A stretch of DNA of 64,000 nucleotides from Pyrenochaeta sp. MPI-SDFR-AT-0127. Its lineage: Eukaryota > Ascomycota > Dothideomycetes > Pleosporales > Cucurbitariaceae. How positions within the stretch are numbered: the stretch's first letter is position 1; each line of letters starts with the position of its first letter. Below are positions 24,812 through 37,676 of the stretch, piece by piece. A program made the translations under genes and the position numbers. The notes under the pieces were generated by a model, which searched no databases, was not told where the DNA came from, and worked only from the letters and a program-made list of their open reading frames with translations. The stretch lies in the NCBI GenBank assembly GCA_020747015.1, contig JAGTJM010000033.1:124001-188000 (forward strand), in the 5' to 3' direction.

Positions 24812-27800
24812 GTATGTAGTGGTGAAGAGCAATTTGTCTTTCACCGCAAGAATACGTTTTTACTTCAACAACCTTTGGACATTGAGCCTTCTAATCTCAC
24901 TTCAATTGGTCTCAACCATCGACCCTTTCTCGAAGTCTGCTCACATTGCTATTCGCGTCTACAGCCTCTGGCATATCAATTATCGAGGAGCTGTGTCAAT
25001 TTAGTTTCACCGGTTTCAGGCTTTACAATCTAAAAGAATTATTCCATTGGTTCGCTCGAATTACATGTAAACTCTGATAATTTAACTCTGCAAGTAATAA
25101 AGCTTATTCATGTGCTATTTCCACCCACACTGGAATTAAATGCCGAGGGATCAGGAAAACCAGAAAAATTCATCGCTATAGAGGCTACTTGTAGTCAGAG
25201 GCCAGATCCAGGCTTTCGGAGACTCTGCTGATATGTTGACATTGGCTAGTAGAGTACTCATAGTAGCGTCCGTGATTCCTAGACTACTCTTTCTGTTAAT
25301 TATATATTAACTAGAATCAATAAAGCCGGTACTGTTCTACAGTTTGTCCTTTCAAATGTTCGAGTTTCCAAACAACGTTTCTAGAGTCAGTCTTTCTACA
25401 TCAAACATTTGTATATATTCACAATCTGGTGGAAAGGGAATTTGTTCAATTTTCAGGCCGTTTCGAAGTTTTAGTCTAGTTCATCAACCTTGCTTTGACG
25501 AGAATATCATTGAAATTGTTGAGGTGAAATCACAAACATAGAATCTTGATGCACTTGATGTCTGTAAGAGGTCGCACAGAACTAAGGAAGAACATAACGC
25601 AAGGAAATCTAACTTTTGTTAGGTAAAATCTATGTCAATGCGAATGAGAGCAAACTGAGGAGATAACCATACAGACAAATATACTATGATTTCAAGCCAC
25701 TGGTAGTTCCTTATTTCTCAAATATAGAGCGGATAAGCAATATGTGCGAGCTTCTATTATACCACGCCTGGAATCATGAAACCACTTTTTATATTTCTGT
25801 TTGACTTGTCGTGCTCATCACCTTACCAGATTATCCACCGGGATTTCAAACTTGCTTTGTACACCATGGCCTTGCTTTTTGTCACCGGTCGAGTATGTCG
25901 TTTTCTTAATGCTCTTTGGCACGATATCTGCACTTGATGCAGTGACGTCAGGGTCGAATCGATTAGAGCTATGATATTATACTATAATTGAAATGATTTC
26001 GTACGGTACCATTGGGATACACTAGCAAACCAATCTTACGCGGCTCAAGGATCGGAGAACATCTTGAATCGATAACAAGATGGTCCCATTTAATTTTGGC
26101 AGCAGGTCCTCAATGAAATCGTCATAGAATGTCTTAGTTTGTACCGCTTTGAATGTCGAGGTTCAGTTTGATAACGTGGCAATCTGACATCAAACCAAAG
26201 AAGCCAAAATATTGTCTACCAAAGAAAGTCTCTCTCAAGGAAGTCATAAACGTAGTTCTTCCTTTAAACCAACTAAGCTCATCTTCACTTTTGAAGGCTC
26301 TAGAAGGCTCATCTGGGCACCTTAATGTGCTAAACATATTCGCAGTGCATATTTACACGTGACTACAGAGCTGCCTCCCATATCTGCGTCCTGGTTTCAA
26401 GTTACTCCAACTCTCAAAACTTTGATTTACAGCTGTGGGGCTATAATGATCTTCCTTTCCTGACAAAGCCATGACTGATCTTTGAATCATCTTTGCGTGC
26501 TTATGTAGCTCTTTCCGGATCTCCAAGGTGCCGAAAGCGTGGACCATAGCCAGAGGAACATGTCAGGCAATTGAAGGTACGAGCAACAGCAATGGGTTAC
26601 ATTGCATGAATCTAGGGTCGAACAAGCTCAAAAGGTTGGGCCGAATCTGCAGGAGATCTTCTAGAAGACTTACTCGTAATGCTTTGATATGCATCAGATA
26701 CCCCACGCATTGTAAAAGGCAGATTCCGAGTTGTCGGTGTTATGGCTTGTGCAAAATGCCGTGACGATCAAGATTGACACGGCTGTCACATAGCGGGGCC
26801 CCGCTGCGACGCTCCTCCCGTCGAGTTTCTTAAAGCCCATGAATTTTGTAGAAACTTGTATCAAATGCAGGTGGTGGATCAGTTTCATTGAGGCTTATCC
26901 ATCACATCGACAAAAGTACGTACCTTAGATCTCGGCAATGACTTGATTGGCAGATCTATTCGATAAGCTTATAATTCTTCAAACTCTATCCTCAGTTTAA
27001 AGCGTTATTTACCAGATGCTTGGTCATATTCTTCCAGCATTGATCCTTGATACGGTAACAGGCCTGCGCCGCGCAAGATCACCAGGGAAAGCCGGATTGT
27101 TCAGTCATCGTCCCACCTAGTTTGTAAACTTGTACGTTCGTGCGTCCTGATCCCGGATATGGGGTATAGTTGAACTATATGAGAAGCACTCGGAGTTGTT
27201 CATATTGGGATATTCAAGATTTTGTGCTGGGTCCAGGATGGTCGTTATCTGACGGAGTTCCAAATTGTAAATGAAGAGAAGTGCAACCGACATACTCTAG
27301 CTGTTCAGGTGACAGCGCCTGCAATTCTCCGGGGGAAGAAACGCAACTGATATCATCAAAATAGATGATTCGTCAAGTGACATGTTTTGGGCGGGAGGTT
27401 GCCCCTAGTCTGCGTTGCGGCATCTCTTCGAGACTAGTGCTCAATCGTCCGACATCGCGTCAAACAGGAACTGGTCTTTGCGCCTTTGCTCATCCAAACT
27501 CCACAACCTCACACCACCTGAAGTTCCATCACATTATGCATTTTCCGTGCATTCAGATACTATAGTTAACACCTTTTTTGAAGTGCATTGTATCCCAGCA
27601 AGAGCCGTAGAGGCGGGAGCTGGCAAGAATACACGGACACAATGTTCAAAGGTTCGCGTCCAGCCTCCCGCCAAGCCCAAAGGTAAAACATGAAGTGTTT
27701 CCACCACCAAAACAAACCGTAGCAGAAGGTCTTTGTCTTTGGACTCGAGTCGCAGATCAAACTTTGGTGCCTAAGCTGGAACAATACTTAGTCCATGTGT

Positions 27801-27930
27801 GCCTGACCAGTTCTTTCGTCTCCACAGTTTCCTTCTTGACCTCCACAATTTGTCTGGATTGTAAAGGGCGAGCATCTTTCCTGCTGCTCATCTTGAAATC
27901 GAATATTCTGTTTCTTTACGACTCGAGATA
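24812..27930. other. AT-rich gene-free block
   Basis: 3.1 kb with many TTAATTATATATTAA-like tracts, especially 24.8-26.5 kb, and no ORF that looks coding. I see no transposase or LTR remnant. The composition is clearly more AT-rich than the flanking genes and could be an old RIP-affected repeat. The last few hundred bases must hold the promoter of the membrane-protein gene at 27,931. Confidence 0.5.
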
Positions 27931-29776
27931 ATGTTCATTGACACCGCGACTGCAAATAACTGGTCGGCAAGACCACAGGCCACAATATCACCACGCGCGT
28001 CTCCATATAACGATTCAACAACGCCCGTTTTGGAGACATTCGTTGGTCAAGAGGCTCCGCCGACCTACTTAGAAGCAACAACTCCAGGTCTCTACAGCAG
28101 TAGGCTTTATGGAGAAGAGGGCGCAAGACTGCTCTCCTTCGATGGACGTGAGCCAGGTGACGCTATCTCGAAGGAGGAGAAGTATAGAAAAAAGAGTATT
28201 AGCGAGCAATGTCTACGGTGGAAGTGGATCAGGTGGATTACTGCAGTGTTAGCTGTAGTGCTACTGGTAGCAATGCTTGCACTATTAATGGCGGCGGTGG
28301 TGGTGCGAAAAGACAAACAGGTGCGCAAAGCGAGAATGTGTTGGCGAGAGCTGAAAGATTGACCATGAATAGGGAACAGTGACTACACCACCCTCATCAG
28401 CTCAATCTGCTGGCGCTGAAGTTGGAACGGGATCTAAGACAACACCGACACTCACACAGCCATCGAATCCTGATGAATCATCACACCCAGATGGTTTCAT
28501 CGATGACGACTCAGATGAGCCACACTTGATCGCTGTTCCATGGCCATCACAACTCGCTGTCCCAGCACGGCCTTCACCGTCGACGCAATCGACGTCAGAC
28601 TTTCCGATCAGATGGCCGTCACGGTGCGGCAAGGAATACAACGTTAAGACTGAGGAGTACGATTTTGGTAACACAAAGGAACTCAACATACAAGAGGCAG
28701 TCCATCAGTTAGATGGCCACTACAAGAAGGTGGCGGGCTGGATTCATGTCACGCAAGCACCCGTCGATCAGGCACCTGGTACCATTCGAGCCAGGCTCTC
28801 GTACGCTGTGACGCCGTCTGTGGATGTGAACAGCATCCGGCATTCATCATCGGCAACTGGGATATCGATTGGTGATCCCTCGTTCCCTGATGGATTCGAT
28901 GGTGTACGCAAGGGTTCAGCTTGTCTCGGCATGTCGGTTGTCATATACATGACGCCTGGAGCGACACTGGAAACGTTTACTGTTGCGTCGACCCACATGG
29001 GCATGCAGATCCACAGAGGCGCCGATTTCTCAGTCACGGACACAACAAAGATTTCCCTTACTACAGGCACTCTAGATGCTGCGGGTTTCAACTCGACTAA
29101 AACACATCTGAAGACCATCTCCGGCTCCATCAGCGGCAAATACTCATTATTAGATCTCGTGTCAGTCAGGACGAAGAGCGGCTCAGTAAACATCAACATT
29201 GAGCCTAAGGAAGCTGTAGAAGGAGCCGCGAACCCAGCAGTGTTTATGGTTGATGCGTTGTCCGGCAGCATTAGAGTGGATTTCGATCGCAAACATATTC
29301 CTGAGCGCGACTATCAAACATACATTAACACGACAGTCGGCTCCGTGGACGGAACATTCATCCACGGCTCCAGGACCGAGATGAACTCGATCGCTGGTTT
29401 CGTGACTGCAGACATTCTCCCGTTCAAGTCAGGCGACTACCAGTCCGAAATATTCACGCACACACACTCTGGACAAACCAGCCTTAAAGTCCGCACGCCA
29501 TACAAAGCGAAGAGTGTGCCTATGACAGGACTTATAAGTACTCACAAGAGTACATCCGGAGGCCTCGACATCACATATCCACAGGAATGGACGGGATTTG
29601 TCGACGGTACTTCTCTGAGCGGGGCTTTGCACCTGCAAGGAACGGACTTGGAGCTTCTCAACGAGGACGCTGACCCTGGAAAGAACCATGTTGAAGCTAA
29701 GAAGGGAACTGGCAGTAGTAGCATGACCTTTGACACGGTCAGCGGCGGATGCGAAATCAAGATCGGTAACTTGTGA
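27931..29776 (+). CDS. Single-pass membrane protein with extracellular beta-rich domain
   Basis: No named function. Exons are 27931..28320 and 28373..29776, joined in phase 0 (52-nt intron), giving 597 residues. The N-terminal ~105 residues are cytosol-like with PPTYLE. One strong membrane helix follows (WITAVLAVVLLVAMLALLMA), then a Ser/Thr/Pro linker and a ~370-residue domain. This domain has repeating short strands: LKTISGSISGKYSLLDLVSV, SVRTKSGSVNINIEP, VDALSGSIRVDF, TVGSVDGTF. Such Gly-Ser-hydrophobic repeats resemble DUF4097-like or adhesin-type beta-helices. It is probably a type II plasma membrane protein with the beta domain outside. Family name uncertain. Confidence 0.82.
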
Positions 29777-32700
29777 GCAGCACAGCCGAAGGGGCCCGCA
29801 GAGTGGGCTCTTCGATTACGACGACATGGCGTTCAGGGCGTTTGGATGAGTGTTATTGAAACACTCTTTCTACTATCGCTATTTATTAGACGAGCATCTT
29901 CCTGGTGCACTACCGGTAGTAGCTTGTTGGGCGTCGGAGAGGTGCGCCGATATATACCACTGTATACCTCCAATTCGGGGCTTTCAACCCTGTTCAATCA
30001 TCCCATGATTCCCCGTGTTCTAGTCGCCGTACCGGTAACCATCGCTCTACGTACTCGTGACACCATTTCACTCGCCTGTTGCTCACAGTGCCGAGTGTTA
30101 AGCTTGGCGTACCTTGGATCACACCCCACGCAATACGCCTGCCACGACCATTGCCGCACGTTGTTTCCTAGTTCGCGCTGATCTTGGTGTAGATTTAGAC
30201 TTTGGCGGTGTTGCTGTACACGCGTTCCGGTCCGCCAGCGGTGGCCTGTCAAACCCAGAGCCCTGGAACATGGGTCACCCTCGCTGAGAATCGCGTGCAT
30301 CCCACCATGACCCCTCAGCTTATCAGGAAGTGAGATAATCGTAGGGCTGAGGTTGCGTCACAGCGTTCAAAACTAAAATTGCAGGGCGGCTCTATAGTTT
30401 TAGGTTCCCAAGATTTGGCCTCGTCGTATTGAGGCTGATATCTGCTCTTGCGGAGAAAGGGGGCTGATGCCGTTGAACAGGATGGCAGCCTGGCGCGAGT
30501 AGTGATGCTTATGTACTCAAATCGCTAGCATGACTCGGTCGACGACTACAATCAACTCAACCTATTTTGACGTGCCGCTACTTTGGACACAAAATTAGCC
30601 TCAAGATAGCTGGTTCAATGGAAAGTATGTTAGTATGTTCAATATTTGACAGTGACACAAAATCTTCAAGAGAAGTCTGCCGTGGTGCGATAAAAGTACA
30701 TCTTGCCACGATGGAAGTGGGCGAAGTGATCTATCTTTGGGCCACGTGCTAATGACGATGGGGGTTCTTGAACCGGTTATTGAAAGATTGGTGATACAAA
30801 CTCCGTTCAGCTGAGGGTTGTACGAGACATGTAAGTATCGGTAGGTGTGAACAGCTAGCAGGTACATTAGTCTCTATAGGCTCGGTAGGTGCAAGTTGAG
30901 TTTGGCAATATCTAGTGTCTCCCATGACGAGGCTTCGCTGACATCGATGCGGTCGGTATGCGCACCGTGGTCACTGCTTGTCTTCCAGCAAAGCCAATGA
31001 AGACCTGACGATCTAGATCGTTGAGATTGTGTGCCGTGTCTCCCGTCCGCATGAGCGTTCCTGGTGGCGATCTCGTTCCCGCTCGAGGCTGGGGCTGTCT
31101 GGTCCAATATCCGTGATTATTTACTCGGCAACGACCAATTCCGGCCAGCTTCCCTATTTGACAGACATCTGACGTTATTGGAATCCGGCCTTGCCTCATC
31201 GGGAGTCTACTGCAGCACGTCTGGATTGTGCAGGACGTTTTGGTACAACAGAACACGTGGAACTTGCGGTGCGATAAGCATTTGCACAGGCACGCGCAAG
31301 TTTGGTGTGGGGGAGTGAGACCCCTAGTCCTTATGAGATGTTTCTTGCATTCAGGGCAAGGCAAGGGAGTGCGGTTGTAGAATTGATACCGACATTCTCA
31401 AAAGAAGACGCTTGACGCGGTGAAGCAGTGTCTGACGGATCTCGCCTATGCTCTTTGGAAAGGATCCTGCGAGGAGGAAGCGCTTGCACAATGGAACCGC
31501 ATTCTTTTGGGCGCTCGAGAGGGCAGAAATGAAGCATAAGGGTGGCTGAAATGAGGCCACTGATACATTGCTCTTCCTTCGACGTCTTCATGCTTTGCCG
31601 TCGTAAGCCGACGCGAAAGGTGCTTGGGTGTTTAGGATGCGCTGACATCCGACCGGAGCTGCACCCGATTTTACAAATGAAGGTTTAGGTGGGTGGCACA
31701 GGACTGAGGCAGCCAAGGCAAAGAAACGGATAGGTCAGCTGGTGCTGCGAGCAGACGGTCGCATTTGGAAGCGTTGCCCAGAGCAGAAATATGCCATGTC
31801 GAGCCGTTCCGTGTGTACGCTCCTCGGAATCAGCGTCTGGGCTGGAGCAGAGTGAGCATGTGAGGAGAGGGAAGACGCGTGCTGAAGAAGGTTTGCGAGG
31901 CACGACTGGCATATGTCAACATGACTCGTCCATGTGGAATGCGTGGTTGGCTGCGGAACGGTGACGCCACAGGCAACCACGTCGAACGAAACTCCGTTGT
32001 AACCGGCGCCAGCCTTGTAAACGAGGCTCTCCATGCCTCGATCCGGCCATGAATTGGGCCGCGCAGGGTAGCGGGCGCAGGCCATGGACAACAAATGGGC
32101 TCTCGGCCCCTGCTCCGCCGGGCAGCAGGGTCAAGTTTAAACGTCGTCGAATCAATTGTGCGACTTTTGGAAATGGAGTCAATGGTGCGGGAGACGTTGC
32201 GGGGATCATGGGCTGGCGCTCCCCTGAATTCACCGCAGTATCAAGTGTGTTTCGGCCTTGTCGCGTCGCGGAAGCGTCGAGTGGGGCCAAGAGCCGAGGC
32301 GTGTAAGCGACTCCTTACTCATCTGACTTTACACCACCGTACGCGCCATAGTCGATGATACCAATCGTCACCAATCGGCAGCCGCCATCTGCAAAGTCAT
32401 CGCCCACAGTGGACCTGTTTTTCGGCCCGTGTGCGGTGCTTCCGCTTCCAAAACGCAGTATTGGAGACGATACCTCGAGGCGTCGCGTATCCCAGTACAC
32501 CACCGCTCTCTCACCACTCCATCCTCCCCCCCTCCTCACTCCCCCCCAAACAACGCCCATCGTCCGCATTGGGCGCTGAAACTCGACTCCAGGTCGCAAA
32601 GAGGATTGGTTCCCCTGCTCGTCTGATCTCATGGGCCGGCTGCTCCATGTCTATGGAAACCATAATCGCTGATGGCAGCGCTGCATCCATGCCAACACCA

Positions 32701-33507
32701 CTGCCTCAGCCGCATGGGACGCTTGCTGTCCATCCTCGACGTCCCCCTCCGGGCCAGCCGAGAGCATCATGGACACGTTGAGTGGTGCGACTGTCCCCAA
32801 TGTGTCTAATCGCCCTCGTAATCCCAGCAGCCTTGCGCCCGGTCCTCCCTCCACTTCACCATCCCCGCCAGATGCTCTTTTGGGTGAACGCTTCTGCTGT
32901 CGCCGTTCCAGATCACCTGCAGCCAAGGCGCCTCGCGACACTGCTCTCAAACCCGAGCCCAAATGGTTCTGTTGCGTCAAACTTGCACAGTTCATTTCTC
33001 TTCATGATTGTCCTCCTCGGAACTTGCAAACCCGTGTTTTAATCATATAGTCTAACGGCCCTCCAACCAACTGTCTCTCTTTCCATTTGGCCCTGTCACT
33101 CTTTCGGATCCAGCCAACTATCTTTAACATTCATTCTTTTCTCTTGGAGCGGGCTCCATCCGCGCTGGCTGCGTTGGGAACATTCGTTCTCCGTACACTC
33201 ATTTTTTATTTAGTTTTCTGGTTCCTTTTGTCGCCACACACACTCAGCCATAGTCGTACAGCGCTATCGCCCTTGACACATTCCTTTGACTGCAAGTCTC
33301 TCTTTTCGTTACCTCTGTGAGTCTTCTGCACACACCCTTTTCCGCTCCCTTGCTTCACTTGACAGGACGCCCCATGGCAGTCAGGTGCTGCCATTTTTAG
33401 CGGTCGGCAAGCTCATGAACCACCTATTCAGTCGCTAACCATTCTCGCCATGCAGACGATCTACAGACATCTGCCAAGGTCATTGTATATAGAGGACGAA
33501 GCTAAAG
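29777..33507. other. Long gene-free region upstream of the Rua1-like regulator
   Basis: 3.7 kb without a recognisable gene on either strand. ORFs of 60-150 codons occur (for example 30912..31364 and 31916..32290, minus; 31064..31318, plus), but none shows a family motif. The last ~450 nt are rich in C and T, as in fungal core promoters. A GTGAGT...TTGACAG pair at about 33,318-33,364 could be a 5'UTR intron. The region probably acts as an extended regulatory region. Confidence 0.45.
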
Positions 33508-35930
33508 ATGGAATTTAATGCGATTCAGCAGTAAGCATCTCGACCCATCTGGTTTGGCCGGCTTGGTTGGTTGCGCAAGCTGACCCGCCGTATAGATATC
33601 GTCCATCACCTCCTAATAGACCATTCCATATGGGCCAATCTTCGCCCACGCCAGCGACCCAGATGATGTACTCGTACGGCAACCTTCCTCTTCAGGGACA
33701 ACAGCAACAGCAGAACATGCAGCAGCAAATGTCACGGCCATCGCCACCGCAGCCCACGTGGGTGGTACCACAGACCCACAACCCGTACTATTCTATGCCA
33801 CGGGGTCCCATTCCAGGAAGCAGAGAAGAGGCGAGCCATCTACTGGCGAGATCAGATGTCGTTACTTCGCAGTCACCGGCTTTGAGTAATGCTACTTTTA
33901 GTAACAGCATGAATGGCGCTGGAACTATTGCAACGACGGATTACTTTCCGGGCGTCATCGATACCAGTAAGTCTGGACTGGAAGCCCTTGTGCTTGTATG
34001 TTGCTAACATGCACAGGTCCATGGGGTCAGAAAGTATGCGAAGAGTTGGAATCGTTCCCTTCACTGGATCCGGATGTGACAGACTACAACCACGGCATGA
34101 TGAGTCAAGATGAAAATACTCCCATCATCGATCTGCGCCAGTATCCAGGAATGGGTCCACAGGAGCCCGACAACCTGCCAAACTTCAACCCCCACTCTGC
34201 TCGTCGAATGTCTGAGTCGTCATTCTCCATGTCAAGTACCGGTGGGGTGCATCCTGAGGTGTCCACATATGAGGATTTGGGTTCTTCTGAAGCTGTTTCA
34301 TACGCGTCTGAGTATGACGCATGGAACCACACAGAACCAACCGCAAGTCACCTGCTATCGCCGCTCGCTTCACCACGCCGACCTCAGCACGAGGGCGTCG
34401 TCCGAGGTGCAAGTCGTTCACGTGCGTCGCCAGCGCCGCACAACAACGTCAGGTCCTCGCCTTACACTCTCGACAGCAGTCGTTTCAAGAGGTGGTCAAC
34501 TGGACAAGCGCCAACATCGACTCCCACAAGCTCACGCACCCTGGCACAGGTACCGGATCGCTATGCACCTTACGGCCCACGGTTGAATCCGCATCACTCG
34601 ATGCCAGCGTACCCACCAAGTGCTTATGCCAACTTCGGGCTCGCAACTCAGAATGTTCTGTACTCGCAAAACCAGCCTCTGCATCAAAGCAATCCAGCGC
34701 TCTTTGCGCAACAAGAGCAGCCCTACCATCTTGAGGTACCTCGACCATTGCCATCGCAGGGTCTCTTCCGTCTGCTCCAAAGCAATGCGGATCGACACGG
34801 GGGCTGCTCTTCCCATTTTGCAGACCTCTCGGATCCACCAGATCTATACTCTTCTTTGCACGAGGAACAATCCAATCCACCAGAGTCAGACATGAACCCT
34901 TCGGACCCAGACCTTGTCCCGCATGAGCAGGATCTACGCTTTGTTGGAGATCTGTATACCCCACGATGGGTACGTGGCCATGGCAACAAGCGTGAAGGGT
35001 GGTGCGGACTGTGCAAGCCGGGACGCTGGCTAGTACTCAAGAATAGTGCGTTTTGGTACGACAAGTCATTCACGCATGGTGTCAGTGCCGCTACAGGCGC
35101 TGCATTCCAGGGACCTCAGGACACTCGCCGAACAGAAGGCAATCTTGACGTCTGGGAAGGCCTCTGCGGAAGCTGCGGCGAATGGATTGCGCTAGTCAGC
35201 AGTAAGAAGAAGGGAACTACGTGGTTCAGGCATGCATACAAGGTCAGTGACATTTTTCGTCCTCTACATTCCTCGCTTTGCCCATGTTCATTGTGTGACG
35301 GGCAACTTTGATTCGCCAGCCCCACATTTTCAACGCATTACAAGCTCGAGCTCTGCTAACAATGACGATCAGTGCCATACACATCCAAAGGTCAAGGACG
35401 GTCCCAAGCGGCGCCGTGAAACACAAGCTGGACGTGTTCGTGCGGCTTCGTCCGCTTCAGCAACATCGTCGTCTTATCCAATCAAACAGGAACTTGCGCA
35501 AGAAGCAGCTTCGCATCGTCATTCCACCCCCACGCCAATACCTGGCAGTGCTTCATTGCAGTCATTCGGCATGTCCGGCTCTACATCTGTCCCCTTGCCG
35601 ACTTCAACTCCAACGTCGACACCGCATTTGAACACATCGTGCTACCCGAGCAGTGCAGCCTATCCGACACCGAGATCAGCAACACCTACAATGAATTCAC
35701 TTCGAACGCCGACGCAGAACTGCTTCCCTGACATGCGCTCAGACTCTGGCCTCAGACATTCACCTGTGGTCGGCATGTTTACGAACCCTCTTCAGAGCTT
35801 ATCAAACTATTCCGGCGCTCCGACATCTTATTCCAGTATGCCCAATCTCGCACACCAAGTCAGTGAACCTGAGCTTGTGGGCATCAGGACGACAACGACG
35901 GCACTCAATTCGATCGCGAGCATGATATAG
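33508..35930 (+). CDS. Rua1-type transcription regulator (PF14616 C-terminal domain)
   Basis: Putative nuclear regulator. Ustilago Rua1 is a C2H2-type activator that shares the C-terminal domain. Exons are 33508..33530, 33596..33966, 34017..35242 and 35373..35930, all phases matching, 725 residues. The first ~420 residues are disordered, rich in Pro, Ser, Gln and Tyr, including a QQQQQ tract. The conserved domain follows: FVGDLYTPRWVRGHGNKREG, WCGLCKPGRWLVLKNSAFWY, GLCGSCGEWIAL, WFRHAYK, then CHTHPK after the last intron. The Cys pairs (CGLC, CGSC) plus CxH suggest a zinc site. A basic stretch KDGPKRRRE follows and the tail is Ser/Thr/Pro-rich. The first coding exon is only 23 nt. A very long gene-free region lies upstream. 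Confidence 0.87.
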
Positions 35931-37676
35931 GTTGACCTGGCACTGTTTGGCCCCAGTATTTCTTTTTGTCCTGCAGGAGTTCCGCCGATGAGAACTTCTC
36001 GCTTGACGTATGGTGCGCATGCTTTGCCACAGCTGCAAATATGTGCAGTCCGTCATCAAGCACTAACGCGACCAACGAGATCAAAAGCCTTTGATCTTAT
36101 TACGCTTACGACAAGGCCCTATTGCGGATTCCTATTGGATTATACAGCTACACGGCCATGGGCGTAGCATGGAAAATCAGGGTTATGGGATAGGAAAACG
36201 ATGGGACGATTCCTAGGCATCATTGTGGTATTCGACATGGAAGCTTCATCTCCTCCAGTCTTTTGGGTGGTCTTTGGCTTTTGCTTACGACCACGGGCGA
36301 CCGACCCCATGGGGTTGCAGGTCAGTACATTTGGTCTTCAGCGCTTTCCTTTTCGGGTCATAGGCGGCAGTCGCACGTTGCTTGAGGAGTCTGGCGAAGG
36401 CGAGTTTACGAAGTTACGACTTCCAGCATTTCAGGTGGATTAGGTGCCGCTTTCGATTCCCCCTCAACACCAACAACACTTTCACGTAGGTAGATTTCGT
36501 TTGTCGATAGACTTGCTTTAGCCAATCCAAATTTTTGAAAAAACAACAAACTCCCATACATGATTTACCCGTCATGGATGTGATGGATCATAACAAACCC
36601 CAGCTAAGAAATCCATAACAACATGGCGGTCAACTTCAGGTTTGATTCATCAGCAAAATTCGCAAAGAATTCCCCATTGGCGTTGGAACCATGCCATATC
36701 TGTATTGGAGCAAAGGACGGTCCCATATCACCGACGCGGTGGATACGGCGCCTCAAACGCCTCAGAACTGGTTACACGGCACCTCAAAGTCGGGGCCAAG
36801 AAGCTGATACCCACGCGAAGTACCCTTGAAACACGGTATGCTTGAACACGAGCATCAACAGGTTGGTGGGAAGCTGGCGGGGCAACAACCGTCAGTAGCG
36901 TGTTGGTGGGGCATTGTTTGGGTCAAGCTGTGCGCTTGCCCAGGTACTGTCGTGTAACGTACAGGTGTCGTCGTGCTGCAGTGTGCAGACGGTAGTCGAC
37001 GTGATGGTGGTGCGCCAAGGGCTACAGCAGAGATTACGGGTTGACTGGGGTTTGCGGAAGTGGCGCGGGAAGAACGAGATCGTCGAACGCCTTTCTTAGC
37101 CCTCTTGCCCCAGCTTCTGCGCAGTAGAGTAATAACGGATGGACCGCAGGCTGCGTCCGGGGTCATGCCTTCGGGCTGAACGCCGAAGTGAGGCTCAGCC
37201 GGTTCCGAAATGCAGTGGACGAGGTTTTGAGAACGTTTTCAAGTCTTCTAGACGAGCTCGCGAATGCGTTCAGTTCCAGGTATTTGACTCAGGTTGCTTG
37301 TTGCCTGGGCTGAGGCATCTGCATCCTCAGGCAGGGTTCACAGGGGCCGGGCGTCCAAACGAGATTGACAATGCGTACATGCACGTCAACTGATCGATCT
37401 CGCAGTCACCGGCGTTCGTGGAAGCCGAGCGTGTTCGCATTTGGCTGCCGAGAAAAAGAGCCTTGTAATCTCAGTAAGAGTCGGGCCATGGGTAACGCAT
37501 ATGGAAGGGTCAAATTGTAATTAAGGATGGTTGATAGTCGACAGTGTCCGGATTTGGTACCTGATTTGAGCCAAGACGTTTCCAGCATGCAAGTGGGGCT
37601 TCTAGCGAATACGTTTAGCGTGTATCGTTCTCGTAACTTCTGCGTGCAATGCCCACTGCACAGGTATCTCGGGAGA
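35931..37676. other. Convergent 3' region
   Basis: 1.75 kb between the Rua1-like gene (+) and the NmrA-like gene (-). It holds both terminators. ORFs are short and unrecognised. No repeat or RNA gene was found. Confidence 0.45.

Noticed and set aside
30912..31364. Cys-rich 150-codon minus-strand ORF suggesting a zinc ribbon.
   Set aside because: Cys spacing fits no known finger and the remainder has no domain character; treated as chance.
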